Shown here: in pieces, positions 10,388 through 21,588 of the stretch
Position numbering within the stretch: the first letter of the stretch is position 1
Layout: each line of letters begins with the position of its first letter
DNA from: Symsagittifera roscoffensis
Lineage: Eukaryota > Xenacoelomorpha > Acoela > Convolutidae
Assembly: GCF_963678635.1 (NCBI RefSeq)
Contig: NC_087064.1
Span: 69,864,123-69,928,122 of the forward strand
Length of the DNA: 64,000 nucleotides
Direction: 5' to 3'
Notes under the pieces: generated by a model
Seen by the model: the letters and a program-made list of their open reading frames with translations, nothing else
What the model was told of the DNA's origin: nothing
Database searches by the model: none
Translations under genes and position numbers: made by a program

Positions 10388-10580
10388 TCGAGTTTGCGGA
10401 ATCCGCAAAATAATTTGCGGAATCCGGAAAAATTTGTCGAACAAACAAACCATCATATGCCTGTAGTAAAATTACCCTGTTATGGAATCCGCAACTGTAA
10501 GCAAAATCCGCAAACTGGAACAGAAATCCGCAAAATGAAAACGGAATCCTTAAATTGTATGCTGAATCCGCATTTTGTCT
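10388..10580. repeat. Cluster of GCGGAATCCGC-type palindromic motifs
   Basis: Several copies of GCGGAATCC, ATCCGCAAA and GCGGAATCCGC (for example 10396-10406) occur here, with a second cluster at about 12440-12570. The motif is itself nearly palindromic. Both strands stay open across the cluster for 70-83 codons, but the peptides are a by-product of the repeated motif. The same cluster recurs in copy 2 at about 46457-46650. Confidence 0.55.
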
Positions 10581-11175
10581 GCTTATTTCTAACGCTACCA
10601 ACAGTTCTATGAAAGTGACCAGCTCTTAATAGCTTGACCTTCACTCAATTCATTCTCAAACACTACCACCTTCTCAAACAAATATCAATTACAGTAACTT
10701 TTTTCTAAGTCAATTAAGAGATTAAGTTACTGTTATCCGAGATTCAGAATCTAATTCGACTTTTAATCCAAGAGAAAAACTCCACGACGAATCCCAACTA
10801 CTGTAATATTATCATTCTAAGTGGGAAATTTGATTAATTTAAGCAAAGTTCATTTACTAATCCAAATGTCAATCCAAAATAGTAGATTAGAAGAGATGAA
10901 ATCCAGAACAGCCTAAAATTAAATTCTTATAGGCTGATAAATGCAATTTGATTACCAGTTTAAAATTTCCCGATTGCAATGAGATTCTGTTTCTCATGCT
11001 AATCTCGAAATATGATCCTAAAAGTTGATCTCAAGTTAATATCACTGGTAAATGAAAAAGACTTTCCGGGAATTATCCCAAATAACACATTGTAAAGTCA
11101 GCTTTTGGGATTCTGCTGTTCACACTTATCCCAAATTATGATCTCAAAAATTGATCCAAAATTAAGATCCCTAAT

Positions 11176-12312
11176 GACTTTCGATACGAAAATAATGGAA
11201 TATTTGTACTCGGGGTGGGTTTTTTTTTCTTCAGACAAATTTCGACTTTTTAGCTAGCCATTTTTGACGGAATTTTTAAAAATCATTCAGAAGGTATTGT
11301 TGTCCTGAGCTTAAATTTGAAAAGATATTTCACCTGTGATCATTTTTCGTAAAGTTATGAGGGTTTAAATATTGCCATTTTGACCAATTTGGGACAATTA
11401 ACGCGCGATATATTTCGCGCTATTAACGCGTATGCGAAGCTTTATTCCGTTTTAGAAATCGTTCCAAATTGGTTGAAAGAAGATTATTTGCCATAATTGA
11501 TTTGTTAAAATGAGCGAAATCTGTTCTTTTGTACTTTATATGGCGTGTGGGGTGATGATTTCTTAAAAAAATCTTCATTTTTAGAGTTTTTTTTTCATTT
11601 TCTTTTTATTATGTTAATTTTTTTATGTTAATACTGATTCATAAACCATAAGAGGCAGTCGGAACATTCAGGGCTTCGCCCTGATACGAGCAGTCTTGTT
11701 ATATTGAAAAATAGTTAAAAAATACCCAGGAACTACAAGTGCACTTACACAAGTGTATTGAAGCAAAAAAATTATGATTTTATTGTTTCGACTTTCGATA
11801 CGAAAGTAACGGAATATTTGTGCTCGGGGTGGGTTTTTTTCTTCAGACAAATTTCGACTTTTTAACTAGCCATTTTTGACGGAATTTTTATATAATTCGA
11901 AAGGTATTGTTGTCCTGAGCCTAATTTTGAAACTATATTTTACCTGTGATCATTTTTCGTAAAGTTATGGGGGTTTAAAGAATGCCATTTTGGCCAATTT
12001 GGGACAATTAACGCGCGATATATTTCGCGCTATTAACGCGTAAGCGGAGATTTAATCCGTTTTAGAAATCGTTCCAAATTGGTTGAAAGAAGCTTATTTG
12101 CCATAATTAGTTTGTTACAAGGAGCGACATCTATTTTTTGTAGTTTATATGGCGCGTGGGGGGATGATTTTCATAGAAAAAAATTTCACATAAAAAAATT
12201 CATTTTTCTATTACATTTATTTTTTCAATGATATTTATGTTATTACTGCTCCATAAACCTTAAAAGGCAGTCGGAACATTCAGGGCTTTGCCCTGATACG
12301 AGTGGTCTTGTT
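11176..12312 (+). repeat. Two tandem CGCG-palindrome repeat units
   Basis: Units at about 11176-11702 and 11790-12312 are related end to end. Each starts GACTTTCGATACGAAA, passes GGGGTGGGTTTTTTT, ACGCGCGATATATTTCGCGC (arms GCGCGA and TCGCGC) and ATTAACGCGTA, and ends GGCAGTCGGAACATTCAGG with a small AGGGCTTCGCCCT hairpin. Copy 2 of the duplication has the same pair at about 47250-47772 and 47864-48388. It is non-coding and the class is unknown. Confidence 0.75.
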
Positions 12313-13920
12313 GGATTTAACTGACAATGAGTAAGTGCTTGATATTATTTTTTGCAGTTGCTAGATATATATTCTAGCTATAGTTCTTAGTTGTTCATTC
12401 ATGAGCTGGACTAGTTCAATGTACTAAGCAAATTGATGAATTCGATTACATTTGCGGATATCACAAACAATTTTGAGGAATTTGCTTACATTTGCGAAAT
12501 CTGCTTACGACTTGCGGAATCCACTTACCTTTGCGGAATCCGAATTAGTTAGCTATATTAGCTCGTTGAGGAATTTGCGACAAATCTAATGTGCCTTGGA
12601 AAATAAATTACAGGTATTCGTGCAGGGATTCCACGGAAAGCATTTACAACTTGGAACAAGTTTAAAGACTTGCTTCTAAATTCCAGTGTTCTTCAGATAC
12701 TAAAAAGTGCAGCAATTTAGTTCACAATTTTGGCCTCTTAATGTGGATGCCCTTTATTAGGTGCTTAAATTTGCAAACGCAAAACTCTAATTCTCGGGAA
12801 CTCGAATTTGTACCTTTAAAATGCTTTTTTTTACCCTGTCATGCTTTGGGGTTCACATTTCATTGGGTTCGCATCTTTTTCGTGTCAGCTTTCATGTTTA
12901 ATAGCTGTTATTCACGGCCTTTTCGCTCTCACTGTTTAATGCCAAATATTTTAGTTTATATGGTTTAACGAACAGAAAACTTAACCAGGATAGCTGGTTA
13001 TTGTGCAAGTAGCACAGAAAGTTCCTGTCACACTATTAGAAAACATCTCAAAACAGTTTGTTTATTCAAATTGTGTCGTTTGCATTCACAGTGCGATGAG
13101 ATGATCTGAATGAAAACCTAGACCCTAGGAAAATTATTAGCAAAAAAATTAGGTAGATTCGCCAGCAGTTTTTGTCAATCAAAGACTTGAAATGATATAA
13201 AAAACCAACCAAAATTAAAAAAAATACATTTTCTTAAGTTTTTTTTGCAGAAAGTAGTTATGATTTTTTGTTTTTATAGAAGAAACCTCGACTACCCTCA
13301 AAACGTTCCAACCACTCAAAAAGTGGAAAGGAACAAAGGACTTATTTTTTCTAGCCCCTTTTGATTACTTGAAGGAAAATATCTGAAAAGTGAAGTATCA
13401 CATCATATCAAAACCTTGTTTGTCGTGATTTGGATTCAAATAAAATAGTTTCAAACATTTCTCAGTGCTGCACAAAAAAGACAAAATTTGCTCCGGCTGA
13501 TCTCCCAAATAAAATTTGACTTTTATAGAGTTTTAACGCTATACTTTAACTTTTTTAAAATTTAGATACCACTCTTTCTAGCTTGTTCCACTTATTTGCT
13601 CGTATTTCTTAAAAAACTTAACCGAAAATTTTGACAACAAAATTAGCAAAAACAATTTCATATAATTTTCACTTTTTAAAATTTTTCTTTAAATTTGAAA
13701 TTATATTGTTAAATTAATATAATGAACCTACCGTGCTCTTTGCACAGCAACTGGCCAATATAATTCTAATTTGATTTCACTTTGACAAAAACCAAAGTTT
13801 TTCGCAACAAAAAAGATTTTATAATAAAAATCTGATGTTAGACCCCGGAATACTTAGATCCATTTACTTTGCCCTCAAAATTGATTTCTGAAAAGCAGAA
13901 ATTTTATCCCCCTAAATCTG
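12313..13920. other. Intronic AT-rich sequence
   Basis: No gene is seen. It contains the second GCGGAATCC cluster (about 12440-12570) and, at about 12985-13045, a segment that is the reverse complement of the 3850-3930 repeat (GGATAGCTGGTTATTGTGCA.. with AAGTAGCACAGA). The + strand open frame at 12741-12968 shows no coding signature and is interrupted differently in copy 2. Confidence 0.6.
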
Positions 13921-15598
13921 TTGGGGGGGGGGGGGGGGGGGGGGGTGTACGGCTGATCCTAGCCTCGCAATAATGAGCTGAAATGAACTTCCACTTCGCC
14001 TCATTGTTCAAAAATACTTACACTAATTTACTGTTTGGACCAATTATTTTGTAATGAGACGAAATAATTGGTCTGCCAGCGTTTCATTAGTTCCCGCAAA
14101 TTAAACAAATTAGTAGATGAAATTGTATATGGGGGAAATTTTTTGAAATAAAGTGGAACTAAAGTATGCATTAATTAGCATAAATTGGCAATAATCAAGC
14201 ACTAGTCTTTTTGGAAAAAAGCTCCCAGCGGACACCATTTACATTTCCAAGAATGAACAGAGATGATTATTATATATAGCAGTAGCGGATGAGGGGGGGG
14301 GGGGTTAATGCCCTTTGCTTTCAGGAACTCGAAATGCTGACTGCTCAAAAGGTTCGCATCTGCTACTTTTTCCAACATGCATAATAATTGGCTGCAAACT
14401 TAAGTTTTTCTAAGGGCACCGTAAGAACCAGTACAAAACCAATTTGAGAGGGGAGCTTATGTAAATCTATTTAAAGTTACCCAGACACGTTTTTGAAAAT
14501 TTTATTTTTTCTATGAAAAAAATGACTATTTTATAATTTTTTCATACATGAAAATTGTATGATAAGCATTTTTATTAAAAAATTTTAAATCGTTTTTTTA
14601 ATGACCAGAAAGCTTCAAAAAAGGCATTTAGACCAAAAATGTTCATTAAAAACTTTTAAAACACTTGAAATTTTGTATGAATTTTCTATGACAAGCGTTT
14701 TTTCCATTGACTTCATTTATGAAACTGTATGATGAGCATTTTTCTTCTATGGACGTCAACCCGGGTATTCGACAGCATATTTAAAATAGTATCTAAAGCT
14801 TGTTAGATCAATTTCGTCAATTCAAGGTTGCATTTTGTAAACCGGAATGTGTATGAGGGCGGTAGGCCAACAAGCCGAAGGGCTGATATCTTCAACTATC
14901 CCCCCCCTCTTGGTGCCTACCCGGGTTGACCAAAATGTGCAATCATACGTCGCACCATGCATGGTACCATGGAAGCCTCGAAAAAATGCCGAAGTAATTT
15001 TATGTTGAAACTACGCTTTTTCCATGCATGGCGCGAGGTATGCTTGCAATTTTTTTATGGGGGCCTTCAATTTTTTATTATGGGTTCAAATCTGACCAGT
15101 ACCTACCTTTTTTTAAACGGTAAAAATTATGTTTCTAATCAAATTGTCGGCCAATCATTCATTTGTCTGCTTATCTGTTGTCGGCTGAGTTGTCCCATCT
15201 TGAATCGTTTTTTTTTGTTGAGCACAATTTTTAACGTTGTTTTTAGTGTTTGAATTATTCCTACTTTTTGTCTTTTTACTTGGCTTGACTTCGTATTTCC
15301 TTCTTTGTATTTTTTTGTTTCGCTTGAAAAAATTATTTTGTCCCATTTTTTTTAGCCTAATGAAGATGTTTTTGGTCGTTTCAAGGGAAACACCACTTGA
15401 ACACCCCCTCCGAACGCTTAATGGTTTTGTATGTTTACCTAATGGTTTGTTGAAATTTCTTTGAAAAGTTTTTAGAAAAATGTTAGTTTTTCTCAAGATT
15501 TTTACTGATTTTTAAAAAGGTATCAATCAAACGACCTCTTGCTCCCCTAGAATCTCTTTTTACTTGACCCCTCCTCTGTCTTCAGCCTTCGAAAATCT
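13921..15598. other. Intronic sequence with poly-G tracts and dispersed motifs
   Basis: A poly-G tract at about 13922-13945 is much shorter in copy 2 (about 50010-50021), and a second lies at about 14294-14305. Positions 14515-14765 hold the GTATGATAAGCATTTTT family also seen at 8.9-9.4 kb, ending in GACGTCAACCCGGG. Open frames of 75-113 codons at 14957-15496 occur on both strands and come from simple T- and A-rich sequence. No gene is called. Confidence 0.55.
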
Positions 15599-15816
15599 GT
15601 GGAGTATTTGATCCAAATTTTTGATTTTTTTTTGTTTTCTCGAAAAATATCGCTCTCAAATCTGAGTTTTTGGTTTCAATGAATAAAACAGTACCGAAAT
15701 TTCCCTGCGTGGAGTATTTGATCCAAATTTTTGATTTTTTTGTTTTCTCGAAAAATACCGCTCTCAAATCTGAGTTTTTGGTTTCAATGAATAAAACAGT
15801 ACCGAAAATTCCCTGC
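15599..15816 (+). repeat. Tandem duplication of a ~110-bp unit
   Basis: Two units at 15599-15708 and 15709-15816 both start GTGGAGTATTTGATCCAAA and end near CCCTGC. The period is 110 bp and the units differ by a few bases. The same pair occurs in copy 2 at about 51653-51872. Open frames across it on both strands are repeat artefacts. Confidence 0.8.
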
Positions 15817-18191
15817 ATGACCAGATACGCCTAAATTTCGAACACACAAAGTTATGGCGCGCGAATTAGTCATATTTTCGATTTCTGACGGTTTTTTGAC
15901 CGTTTGAATATTCTCAAATCTCAACCTGCTATACTTGAGATTTTGGGTTCAAATCAAAAAACGGGTTGTGGGAAATTTATATGCTTAACCGAGTAACTCT
16001 CAATTCTTTCTGACGCCAAAATTTATAGCCTTCAAAAAAAGTCTAAATTTTGACTTTCTGCTTTTTGGCCATTTTGTTCTTTGAAGTTTTTGATAATTCT
16101 TGAGAACTACCCTCCCACTTCTGAGATGTCTGGAGGAATGAATCCCTTTTACAATAACGGCTACGGCCTGTTTTTTACATAAAAGCTATGATTCTCGGAA
16201 ATGTCAATTTTTGAAAAAGTTGATCGTTTTTTTTTAAATCTTTTTTCGCTCAATATCCTGCCAAATCTGAAATTATAGATTTAATCGAAACAACAGGTTG
16301 TTGAAAGCGTATCCTCATAACTGGCTATGCACATTTTCTGTAGGAAAAAGTTATGGCCTTCAAACAAGTCGAAGTTTCGGAACTATGACAACTTTTTGCA
16401 AATTTTTTGATATTACGCGAAAATTACCGTGTCAGTACTCCCAATTTTTGGAATCTTTTCTGCTTAAGTGGCCAAAAAATGCTCTTTGCACGAAAAAAGT
16501 TTGAATTTTGGAAATTCTACCGACCCTTTTTTTTAGAACTTTAGATCCTTTTTCAGAAGTTTTTTCTTTTCCCTTAAAATGTACACAATCGAAGCTGAGA
16601 AAAAAATATCAATTAAAAAATTGATTGTGATAAAAACTACTACAGAAGTGGCGACTCCTTAATTATTTTCATGAGAAAATTTATCTGTTCGAGAAGTTGG
16701 ATAATCTCAAAATTTCCTACCCCTCTAATTTATTTTAGTAGAGGAACAATTATGGTTTTAGGCAAAGTCCAGTTTTTGAAATCTTAGTTTTCGTGCCGCA
16801 TTAGTATAGCAAGTTTATGCAATTTCAATTTTATAGTTCCAGCTTTAGCTGGACCCGGGTTCTTTTTTGTCTAGACATACAAAAAAAATTGGTTCATTTT
16901 TTTTTTTCAAAATCTATGGTTTTTTCGACTTATGTTTTTTTTAATGATTGTGTTGTATCGCAAGTAGTGCGAAGCTCCGCTTCGCCTCTGAGTTAGTTTT
17001 TGTAGCAGCATTATGACCGATATATTGAACACAGAGGCGAAGCAAAGCTTTTAATCACATGCAAAATAGCGAAATCGTAAGATTGTAAGCTAAAAAATAT
17101 AAGAAAAGATGACGACAACTATGTCAAAAAAAGTTTTGGATAACTCAACAATTTTTTTTTGGATACACAACCACTGAAAACTTGTACTGAAAATTTTATC
17201 TTGTTTTTTCGAAACAAAATCTTGAAACAAAAACATTAAAAATCATCACGACCTAAATAAGATTAGGAAAATTGTAAACGTAGTGCAATCATGACCCGAA
17301 TCATGATTTTTTGAAAAGACTAATTTTCATCAAAAATTATTTTAACAAAATTAGAAAGAGTTAAAAATAAGAAACAGCATACCAAAGGAAAAGTTACGAT
17401 GAAAGTCTAACGACAAGAACATACAAATCTAGAAAAAGTTGTTAAATGACAAAAAATAAGTAAAACACTGAACCGAATTACAATTTTTCAAAAATGCCTT
17501 GTTTTCCTTGAAAAGTTTTGATCATAAAATTTGAAAAGAAATTAGCAGAAACCGACAAATTTATTTGAAACTAACACCTTGATCTATCGATTCCAAGGAA
17601 GAGTTTTGAACAAACGAATGATTCTGAGAAGACTTCATTGAAACAGTAAACCGAATCAGGATTTTTCGAAAAAGCCACATAAAAAATTTAAAATCACCAA
17701 AGTTACGACAAAATACCTACACCTGATATAACAATTTTTTTTTGAAAAAGTAGCAGAATTTCATGAGATTACTGAAAAGTAAAAGTGAACGTGCGATAAC
17801 TTGACATTAATTTGAATTCCCATACAAAGCAAAACCAAGTTCTTTTGCACAAATCTTGCCTCAATTTGAAATAAAAACCAAGATGAGACCAAATTTTACT
17901 AACTTCTTTAACTTTTGAAGCAATTTTGGAACATTTTTTCCTTATTCTCATCAAAAAATAAAAAAAATTGAGTAGAAAATGACAAATTCGGCTTTATACT
18001 AAAATGGATAAGGAAATTACCAAGAATGCTTTTTTGCGTTTTCTTGATAATTTTTGATAGTTATTTTTATAAAACTATGAATGATCCTTTGCAAAAATAA
18101 ATTTAAAAAAGCTCAATTTTGCTAAGCTTAGAACAACCGACAGATTATTAAACAAAAATCCTGGCAAATTTTTCGTTGAAGTTGATCTGTT
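15817..18191. other. AT-rich intronic sequence
   Basis: I see no gene. An inverted repeat at about 16970-17052 pairs AAGCTCCGCTTCGCCTCTG with CAGAGGCGAAGCAAAGCTT around a ~38-base loop, and may be the ends of a small foldback element. A short hairpin CCAGC-TTTA-GCTGG lies near 16837-16852. All open frames here are below 80 codons and repetitive. Confidence 0.5.
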
Positions 18192-18695
18192 ACCTGGTCG
18201 CATATCTTCTTCTGGCTGAAGTGTTCTCTAGTGCTGAATCCATCACACATCTGGAGACAGTAGTCCGGAATAGACAGTTTCAGACAGCACAAGGTAACGT
18301 CTGCATTGTTTGATAAGGGCACGTACGCCTGCTGCGGGTAGCTCACTAAAAAAATAACCACTCATAACAGATATAGAAGTGTTCCAAATTATTAAAAATA
18401 TCAGAATGTTCCCAAAACAGTATTTAATGCAACAATTTTTGAAAATGGTTTAAAAAATTCATATGTTTTTCCAGTTTTACAGTGGTAGATTCTCAGATAA
18501 AAGTATCCTCAGAAAAAAGATTAAGATCATAGTGCGAACTCATCTTCTGTCAATGAATGTAACTACCTATCGGAAAAATAAATTATTTCCTTCTTTCTTT
18601 CTTGGTGTAGAAAGTGTGAGAGAAGCCAATAAATTCAGACACATTTTTCTTGACCTTGAGCGGAATTTTTTGAATTTTTTTGGAACCCGAGTTAC
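18192..18695. other. Unrelated flank between the duplicated segment and the left LTR
   Basis: These 504 bp are absent from copy 2, which has a different 118 bp (54245-54362) at this place. They contain a probable - strand exon at 18194-18345 and then AT-rich sequence up to the LTR. The block shows that the left side of the retroelement is not simply the host site seen in copy 2. Confidence 0.7.
18194..18345 (-). CDS. Probable single exon of another gene (DB-module-like cysteines)
   Basis: On the - strand, acceptor TTATTTTTTTAG precedes a 152-nt GC-richer open exon that ends CAG|GTAACA. The peptide holds CCLKLSIPDYCLQMCDG. The pattern CC..., then P-x-x-C-x-x-x-C, is like the DB modules of some nematode and insect extracellular proteins, but one partial exon is too little for a family call. 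The donor GT lies just inside the foreign block, next to the homology breakpoint. It could be a captured or misjoined fragment. Confidence 0.5.
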
Positions 18696-19103
18696 TGAGT
18701 TATGACCGAAGTGTAACTCATAGAGTAATTTCGGATAGGGTACACCGTCTGCTCGTCACGCTATCTTATTTTCGGCCGGATAGATTCGTGCAACTTCTTA
18801 GTCTAATACCGATCCTAATCTTACTCTTATACTATCTAGTCTCAGGTTGTTTAACTAGTCTCTGCTAGGCTCAATAGATCTAGGGTATACTGGTTTATTG
18901 CGGCTGCTGAAGTGCTCGGGAGAGTCCAACTAATTTCTAAGTTAAATTCAAATCTCTCTGGTGCTGAAATTACAAGTAACTTCAGCACTTACAAATAAGT
19001 GGGTTGTTAGTTAGATGGATCATGATTGGTTAATATTAAATACTTTACATTGGTAAAACATTTAATTTATCCAATCATAAAATATAGTTTAGATCAGGTT
19101 CCA
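18696..19103 (-). repeat. 3' LTR of the retroelement
   Basis: The 408-bp repeat starts TGAGTTATGACC and ends GGTTCCA on the + strand, so in element sense it runs TGGAACC.. to ..TAACTCA. It matches the other LTR throughout except for a missing 2-nt TA at GTGTAACTCA. An AATAAA polyadenylation signal lies at 18894-18899 (- strand). Confidence 0.95.
18894..18899 (-). promoter_or_regulatory. AATAAA polyadenylation signal in the 3' LTR
   Basis: TTTATT on the + strand reads AATAAA in element sense, inside the downstream LTR, where the transcript is expected to end. The same hexamer is at 37337-37342 in the upstream LTR. No better AATAAA is seen in the LTR. Confidence 0.45.
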
Positions 19104-20664
19104 CCCATCCGGGTTTTACAGAGTTTTTTAGAACAGTTCTTCTGTAATTCAAGGGTGGATGATGGACGTTGGTATTTGGCGAACATCATAATTTTCTTTC
19201 GCTTCTTCTTGTGACGACGACTGAGTCTCTTCAACAAAGTCAATTCTGATTCCAGAATGGTTGGCTATGTCAGGTTTTTCTGTTCTACGTGGAGAACTTC
19301 TTTTGTGTATGATCTAGTTTGGGAATGGCGTGGAGATTGTGCGTGGAGGGGATGCCTGGTTACTCGGATCTGTACGTATACTTGAACATCGAGGTGGTCA
19401 TTGGTCTAGTTCAATGAAGTCCTTTTCTGCGAAGTCAAGTCGTACTCTAAATCCTTTGAGTTGTGATTTTGAGCGGCATATCGATTGTAGTTGGTCATTC
19501 TCTCTCGAGTGTAGTGAGGTCGTCTTGTCTTTTGATGTTCGTCCTTGGTGTTGTATTCTGATCTATATATTGCATCATGTGATTTTACATTTTATAAAAC
19601 TTTTATTAGTTTAATATTTTTTAATAATGATTTTAGTTAGTTGTTTTCACAAAAGCTTTTTGTTTTAGTTCGGTTATTTTGAAGAGTTACTCACCCTTGA
19701 GTAGCTCTTATTAAAAATAAAGGTGTGGTCACAAAGCGTGGATGTAGCGCGGTGGGTTAGGCCGGCTATAGAGCATGCTCAGGACGTCCTTTCCTGGTGG
19801 GTTAGGCCAGGAGTGGGAGTATGATTTCATGCGGTGTTTGTGAGGGGTCCTGTTATGTGACAACGTTTTATGTTGGGTTTGTTGTGGTTTTACTTATGTC
19901 TTGTTGGTTATGTACTTTTTCCAAAAAGCAAATTGTTTGTGGTATGGGTTTGTCTTTCGACTTTTTTGTGTTTTATTATTTCTTTCTAAGACTTTGTAAT
20001 AGTCTTCAAAAGAATAAATTATCCAGTTTTAAACTGGGTTAATCCGGTTTGGGTACCGTTGGTTTCCTTTTCTAAGTCATGCTGTTATTCTATGATTTGT
20101 GGTATTTAGTAAGCTGCGTTGGTTAGTTTTGTTTAGTATATGATTCCTTTCCAACCGGGTTAAAGGAAAGTTTGAAACATGTTATTGTATGTTAGAGTTG
20201 TTGAGTGTGAAAACGTGAAACTGAAATTCATTATTTTAAACAATTCTTCGTGGGCGAGCTGTGCGAGTGTGGATAGAATTTCTGTGCGAATGAAAGAAAA
20301 TATCAAAAGGTTAGTACTGCAATTGCATTTTATTAATTTACTGCATAGAATTTGGAAATTTACTGCTAGTTATGGGGGAATTTTAAGATACAAATTTTCA
20401 TCATAATTAGATTTACTGCTTTGGGGGAAAAGATTATAGATGAATTTATTGCATTGATATTAAATTTAGAAATTTATAAGTGTAGGAGATTAATAGAATT
20501 TTAAAATTGTTTGATGAAGATTGTGATTTTTATTGTTTCTTTTGTGGTTTTTGTAGGTGATTGTGGGATGAAAGCTAAAAATCTAAGGAAAACATGAATA
20601 AAGAATGGTGAGTTTTTTAATATTTCAATTAGTTAGTTATATTCATTTAATTCATACTTACCTG
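19104..20664 (-). other. 3' non-coding region of the retroelement
   Basis: These 1.56 kb lie between the last ORF and the 3' LTR. They hold a duplicated GGTGGGTTAGGCC (19751-19763 and 19796-19808), a hairpin TCCTGG..CCAGGA (about 19792-19811), the palindrome CCAGTTT-T-AAACTGG (about 20020-20034) and CTTTCC..GGAAAG (about 20147-20170), suggesting structured RNA. Several - strand frames of 27-50 codons between 19150 and 19600 stay open, but the T-poor sense strand makes chance openness likely, so none is called. The purines next to the LTR (GGATGGG, 19104-19110) are a weak polypurine-tract candidate. Confidence 0.5.
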
Positions 20665-21579
20665 TTAGTCGTCGGGGAAAAAACCGTGGGGGAAGATATC
20701 GTGAATTAGTTCTGAAGTTGTTAGTAGTTTAGCTAAGATGCGGATGATATTTTTAGTTTGAAGCAGTGGCCAAAGCAATTGAAGTGCCTTAATAGTGGTT
20801 AGTTCTTCAGTGCCTACTGCAAACTCATAAGGTGTGTTTTGGATTAAGTTATATAATTTGTGGTTAAATTTAGTGTTGTGGATGAATTCTAAAATTGGGA
20901 TTTCTATAGGTTGTAGGAACTCGTGCGGGATAAGGAAGGGTCGGGATTCTTCGGCGTTGAAGGTCTTGGTGATGGGGCAGAAAATGTACATTTGGGTTAT
21001 GGGGTCATAATTACGAAGAATACCATGGAGGTTAGTGTCTTTAATACAATATGTGAAATTTAGGAAATACGGTGAAGTGTATTTTGAATTGATGAATTGG
21101 AAACGATGGTGTGGTTGTCTAGAGGGTGTGTGGAGGTCAAAGTGATTTTGGATGAAACGATAGTAACTGTATGTATGTGTTTGTTTAGTGCGCAACATAA
21201 TATCGTGTGAGCAGTGTAAATCTCTTTCGTGTGGTGCAAGGAAATGAAAGGTTAGTGAAAATATTTGGAAGCGTTCTTTAAAACTTTCGTATGCTTGTGT
21301 GTCTGTTAGTGCTTCTGAAATAATGTGATCAAACTTGCGGTCGAAGATGTTTAGTGTAAATATATATGGTGTCTTGATGAAAAATTTCTCGGTGATTTGT
21401 GGATTAGCGAAGCGATCGTCATCTAAGAATTGATCTTGGTTAGCTCTGATGATGTTGTGATCGTAGTATTCTAGCGTATATTCATTAGCTCTAGGTGCAG
21501 TGTGTATTTTTAGTGATTTTTTATATCCAACGTAAGTAAACTGTCTAGCGGTTAGTGGTGTAGTTAGTCGATATAGCAT
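20665..21579 (-). CDS. Retroelement accessory ORF, 304 aa, unknown
   Basis: This is the last ORF of the element. It starts at an ATG only 9 nt after the stop of the 291-codon ORF. The 304 residues are rich in aromatic residues, His and Asn, with an even globular composition (about six cysteines, no signal peptide, no clear membrane helix). It starts MLYRLTTPLTARQ and ends IFPHGFFPDD. I recognise no family. The tight spacing implies coupled translation with the gene before it. Its position after env corresponds to that of accessory genes in complex retroviruses, but no similarity to any of them is claimed. Confidence 0.8.
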   Translation of the reverse strand: MLYRLTTPLTARQFTYVGYKKSLKIHTAPRANEYTLEYYDHNIIRANQDQFLDDDRFANPQITEKFFIKTPYIFTLNIFDRKFDHIISEALTDTQAYESFKERFQIFSLTFHFLAPHERDLHCSHDIMLRTKQTHTYSYYRFIQNHFDLHTPSRQPHHRFQFINSKYTSPYFLNFTYCIKDTNLHGILRNYDPITQMYIFCPITKTFNAEESRPFLIPHEFLQPIEIPILEFIHNTKFNHKLYNLIQNTPYEFAVGTEELTTIKALQLLWPLLQTKNIIRILAKLLTTSELIHDIFPHGFFPDD

Positions 21580-21588
21580 GTCTTTGTT

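Larger units (their letters stand above)
10145..18191. repeat. Duplicated segment, copy 1, left half
   Basis: This stretch is colinear and nearly identical with 46213-54244, with scattered substitutions and small indels. It lies wholly inside the J-K intron. Homology begins at ATGATAAAAGCTAC in both copies and stops abruptly after GATCTGTT at 18191, where copy 1 enters the foreign block. After that block copy 1 resumes at 37547. The total duplicated unit without the block is about 16.7 kb. Confidence 0.9.

Noticed and set aside
10350-10612. 83- and 72-codon frames on opposite strands, also at 46419-46681
   Set aside because: Both arise from the repeated GCGGAATCC motif. They lie in an intron and have no splice or start context.
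14957-15496. Open frames of 75-113 codons conserved in both copies of the duplication
   Set aside because: Conservation reflects recent duplication of the DNA. The peptides are Phe/Lys-rich simple sequence and frames exist on both strands.
19148-19600. Cluster of short - strand frames with ATGA-like junctions after the 304-codon ORF
   Set aside because: Three frames overlap with similar openness and lengths of only 27-50 codons. On a T-poor strand this is expected by chance, although a small 3' exon cannot be excluded.
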